Assembly (NCBI GenBank): GCA_014380705.1
Contig: JACMJI010000350.1
Span: 1 to 6,682 of the forward strand
DNA: 6,682 nt
Reading direction: 5' to 3'
Source: Gorillibacterium sp.
GTDB taxonomy: Bacteria > Bacillota > Bacilli > Paenibacillales > NBRC-103111
Shown: positions 6,153 to 6,682 of the stretch, piece by piece
Numbering within the stretch: position 1 is the first letter of the stretch
How the letters are laid out: each line of letters starts with the position of its first letter
Translations under genes and position numbers: made by a program
Notes under the pieces: generated by a model
Told to the model about the DNA's origin: nothing
Database searches by the model: none
What the model saw: only the letters and a program-made list of their open reading frames with translations

Positions 6153-6377
6153 ATGCATAATGATACGATTGATCATCAGCTTCGTGAAGCGCTGGCGCTT
6201 ATGGAACAAGCCATTAATCAAAGCATACATACCGTGAAGGAAAATCAAGCCTCCGCTAAAGAGATCGGTGGCAAGTGGGAGCAGTTTTTTGGGGAGTTTT
6301 ACAGTATGGTCAAAGAAAAGGGTAAAAAGACACGGATCAATCTGTTCAGTTGGATCTCTTTCTCTAAAATCCGTTGA
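6153..6377 (+). CDS. Small helical hypothetical protein (74 aa), last gene of the ATPase operon
   Basis: The product is hydrophilic and probably helical, with an amphipathic stretch at 5-35 (DHQLREALALMEQAINQSI), an aromatic patch (KWEQFFGEFYSM, 41-52), a Lys-rich turn (KEKGKKTR) and a short hydrophobic tail (INLFSWISF). It has no clear full membrane span. The tail could anchor it to the membrane surface. I do not recognise a family. An in-frame ATG at 6111 lies inside the preceding gene and has no ribosome binding site. The ATG at 6153 has GGGAG (6139-6143) 9 nt upstream and starts 1 nt after the stop of the 91-aa gene, implying translational coupling. A perfect hairpin terminator follows 43 nt later. 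Its position suggests a role with the ATPase, but nothing in the sequence shows what. Confidence 0.8.
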   Translation: MHNDTIDHQLREALALMEQAINQSIHTVKENQASAKEIGGKWEQFFGEFYSMVKEKGKKTRINLFSWISFSKIR

Positions 6378-6420
6378 AATGCCGTCTTCTGTCCCCGAAA
6401 CAGCCATGCATTTCGATAGG

Positions 6421-6467
6421 AAAAGGAAGATCCATGACGCATTGGTCATGGATCTTCCTTTTGTTCC
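6421..6467 (+). terminator. Strong hairpin terminator of the ATPase operon
   Basis: Positions 6421-6438 are perfectly complementary to 6445-6462 (18 bp) with a GCATTG loop. The stem foot is A-rich on the left and T-rich on the right (CCTTTTGTT), giving an A-to-T layout that could act in both directions. Bases 6378-6420 before it hold nothing recognisable. Confidence 0.85.
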
Positions 6468-6470
6468 TAT

Positions 6471-6505
6471 ATCAGAATGTATAAATATGATATGTTCATT
6501 CTGAT
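6471..6505. repeat. 9-bp inverted repeat around an AT-rich core
   Basis: ATCAGAATG (6471-6479) is the exact complement of CATTCTGAT (6497-6505), with 17 AT-rich bases between, including TATAAATATGATAT. The core could serve as a -10 region, with the arms as an operator, or the arms could be a hairpin near the end of a mobile element. No reading is favoured strongly. Confidence 0.4.
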
Positions 6506-6682
6506 TCCGCATCGGTAAACGCACGGCGTCAAAGGAAGCTGACAGGCGTTTATCCTTGTTAGCAGCCAGCCAAACCTCAAATTGGCGGGGAAGCCTTAGG
6601 TTAGGTAATAAGAAGCATCCTTGCGACTAAAACGAAGCATACCGCCTGCTTTAAGCTTGCGAAAACGGAAAAAGACAACGTA
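6491..6682 (+). ncRNA. Candidate structured RNA, 5' part, running off the window end
   Basis: The stretch has no supported ORF but many complementary segments. GG-TAAACGC (6514-6522) pairs with GCGTTTA-t-CC (6546-6555), enclosing GTCA/TGAC (6528-6531 with 6540-6543). GCCAA (6569-6573) pairs with TTGGC (6582-6586). Its loop ACCT (6574-6577) can pair with AGGT at 6598-6601 or 6603-6606, a possible pseudoknot. GGCGG (6584-6588) can pair at longer range with CCGCC (6642-6646). The TCAAATTGGCGGGGAA block resembles the P3/P4 core of group I introns. An alternative is the HEARO/omega RNA that precedes iscB genes; the last codons of the window in one frame read K-D-N-V, compatible with the approach to such an ORF, and an ATGA occurs at 6487-6490. 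Neither identity can be fixed from this fragment. Confidence 0.35.

Noticed and set aside
6268..6504. Plus-strand open frame of 78 aa overlapping the end of the 74-aa gene
   Set aside because: It reads through the 18-bp terminator hairpin and its start has no separate ribosome binding site.
6120..6524. Minus-strand open frame of 134 aa covering the 74-aa gene and the terminator
   Set aside because: It runs through a perfect hairpin terminator and overlaps two genes with good ribosome binding sites on the plus strand.
6610..6650. T-box or other known riboswitch
   Set aside because: The GGTGGNACCGCG T-box core is absent, and I saw no TPP, SAM, cobalamin or glmS signature.

Overview
The window most likely comes from a low-to-mid-GC Firmicute of the Paenibacillus group. 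The evidence is the Paenibacillus-like 5S rRNA 3' end at the left edge, strong GGAGG-type ribosome binding sites before almost every gene, and Bacillales-style hairpin terminators. The genus is inferred from memory of 5S sequences, not from a search.

Layout, left to right. Positions 1-98 are the 3' part of a 5S rRNA, so this is the downstream edge of an rRNA operon, followed by an intrinsic terminator (107-137). A perfect 19-bp hairpin (201-243) then separates the rRNA operon from two small minus-strand genes. These encode a 113-aa glycine-zipper membrane protein (300-641) and a 77-aa protein with one membrane segment and a charged helix (707-940). A divergent promoter region (about 941-1093) leads on the plus strand to a giant 1578-aa P-type ATPase (1094-5830). 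A terminator-like hairpin lies across the ATPase stop codon (5814-5847). It is followed by two small genes for 91-aa (5876-6151) and 74-aa (6153-6377) helical proteins and an 18-bp hairpin terminator (6421-6467). The last ~190 bases hold no ORF that I can support but carry many nested complementary segments, and look like the 5' part of a structured RNA that continues past the window.

The central system is a double P-type ATPase with small-protein partners. The large protein starts with an HMA-like domain lacking a CxxC metal site. Next comes a complete but catalytically dead P1B-type ATPase core (phosphorylation Asp replaced by Glu, CPC replaced by NPR, TGD and GDGxND lost). Last comes a fully intact P2A (calcium-pump-like) ATPase with its ion-site residues. 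This is the architecture of mycobacterial CtpH/CtpI. The two single-span small proteins on either side (77 and 91 aa) align without gaps around a shared T-L-x-P motif and look like diverged relatives. Their build (short membrane segment plus A/K/E-rich helix) recalls the PacL-type partners of mycobacterial P-type ATPases. I infer that the five genes form one functional module for divalent cation transport or membrane metal homeostasis; the substrate cannot be read with certainty.
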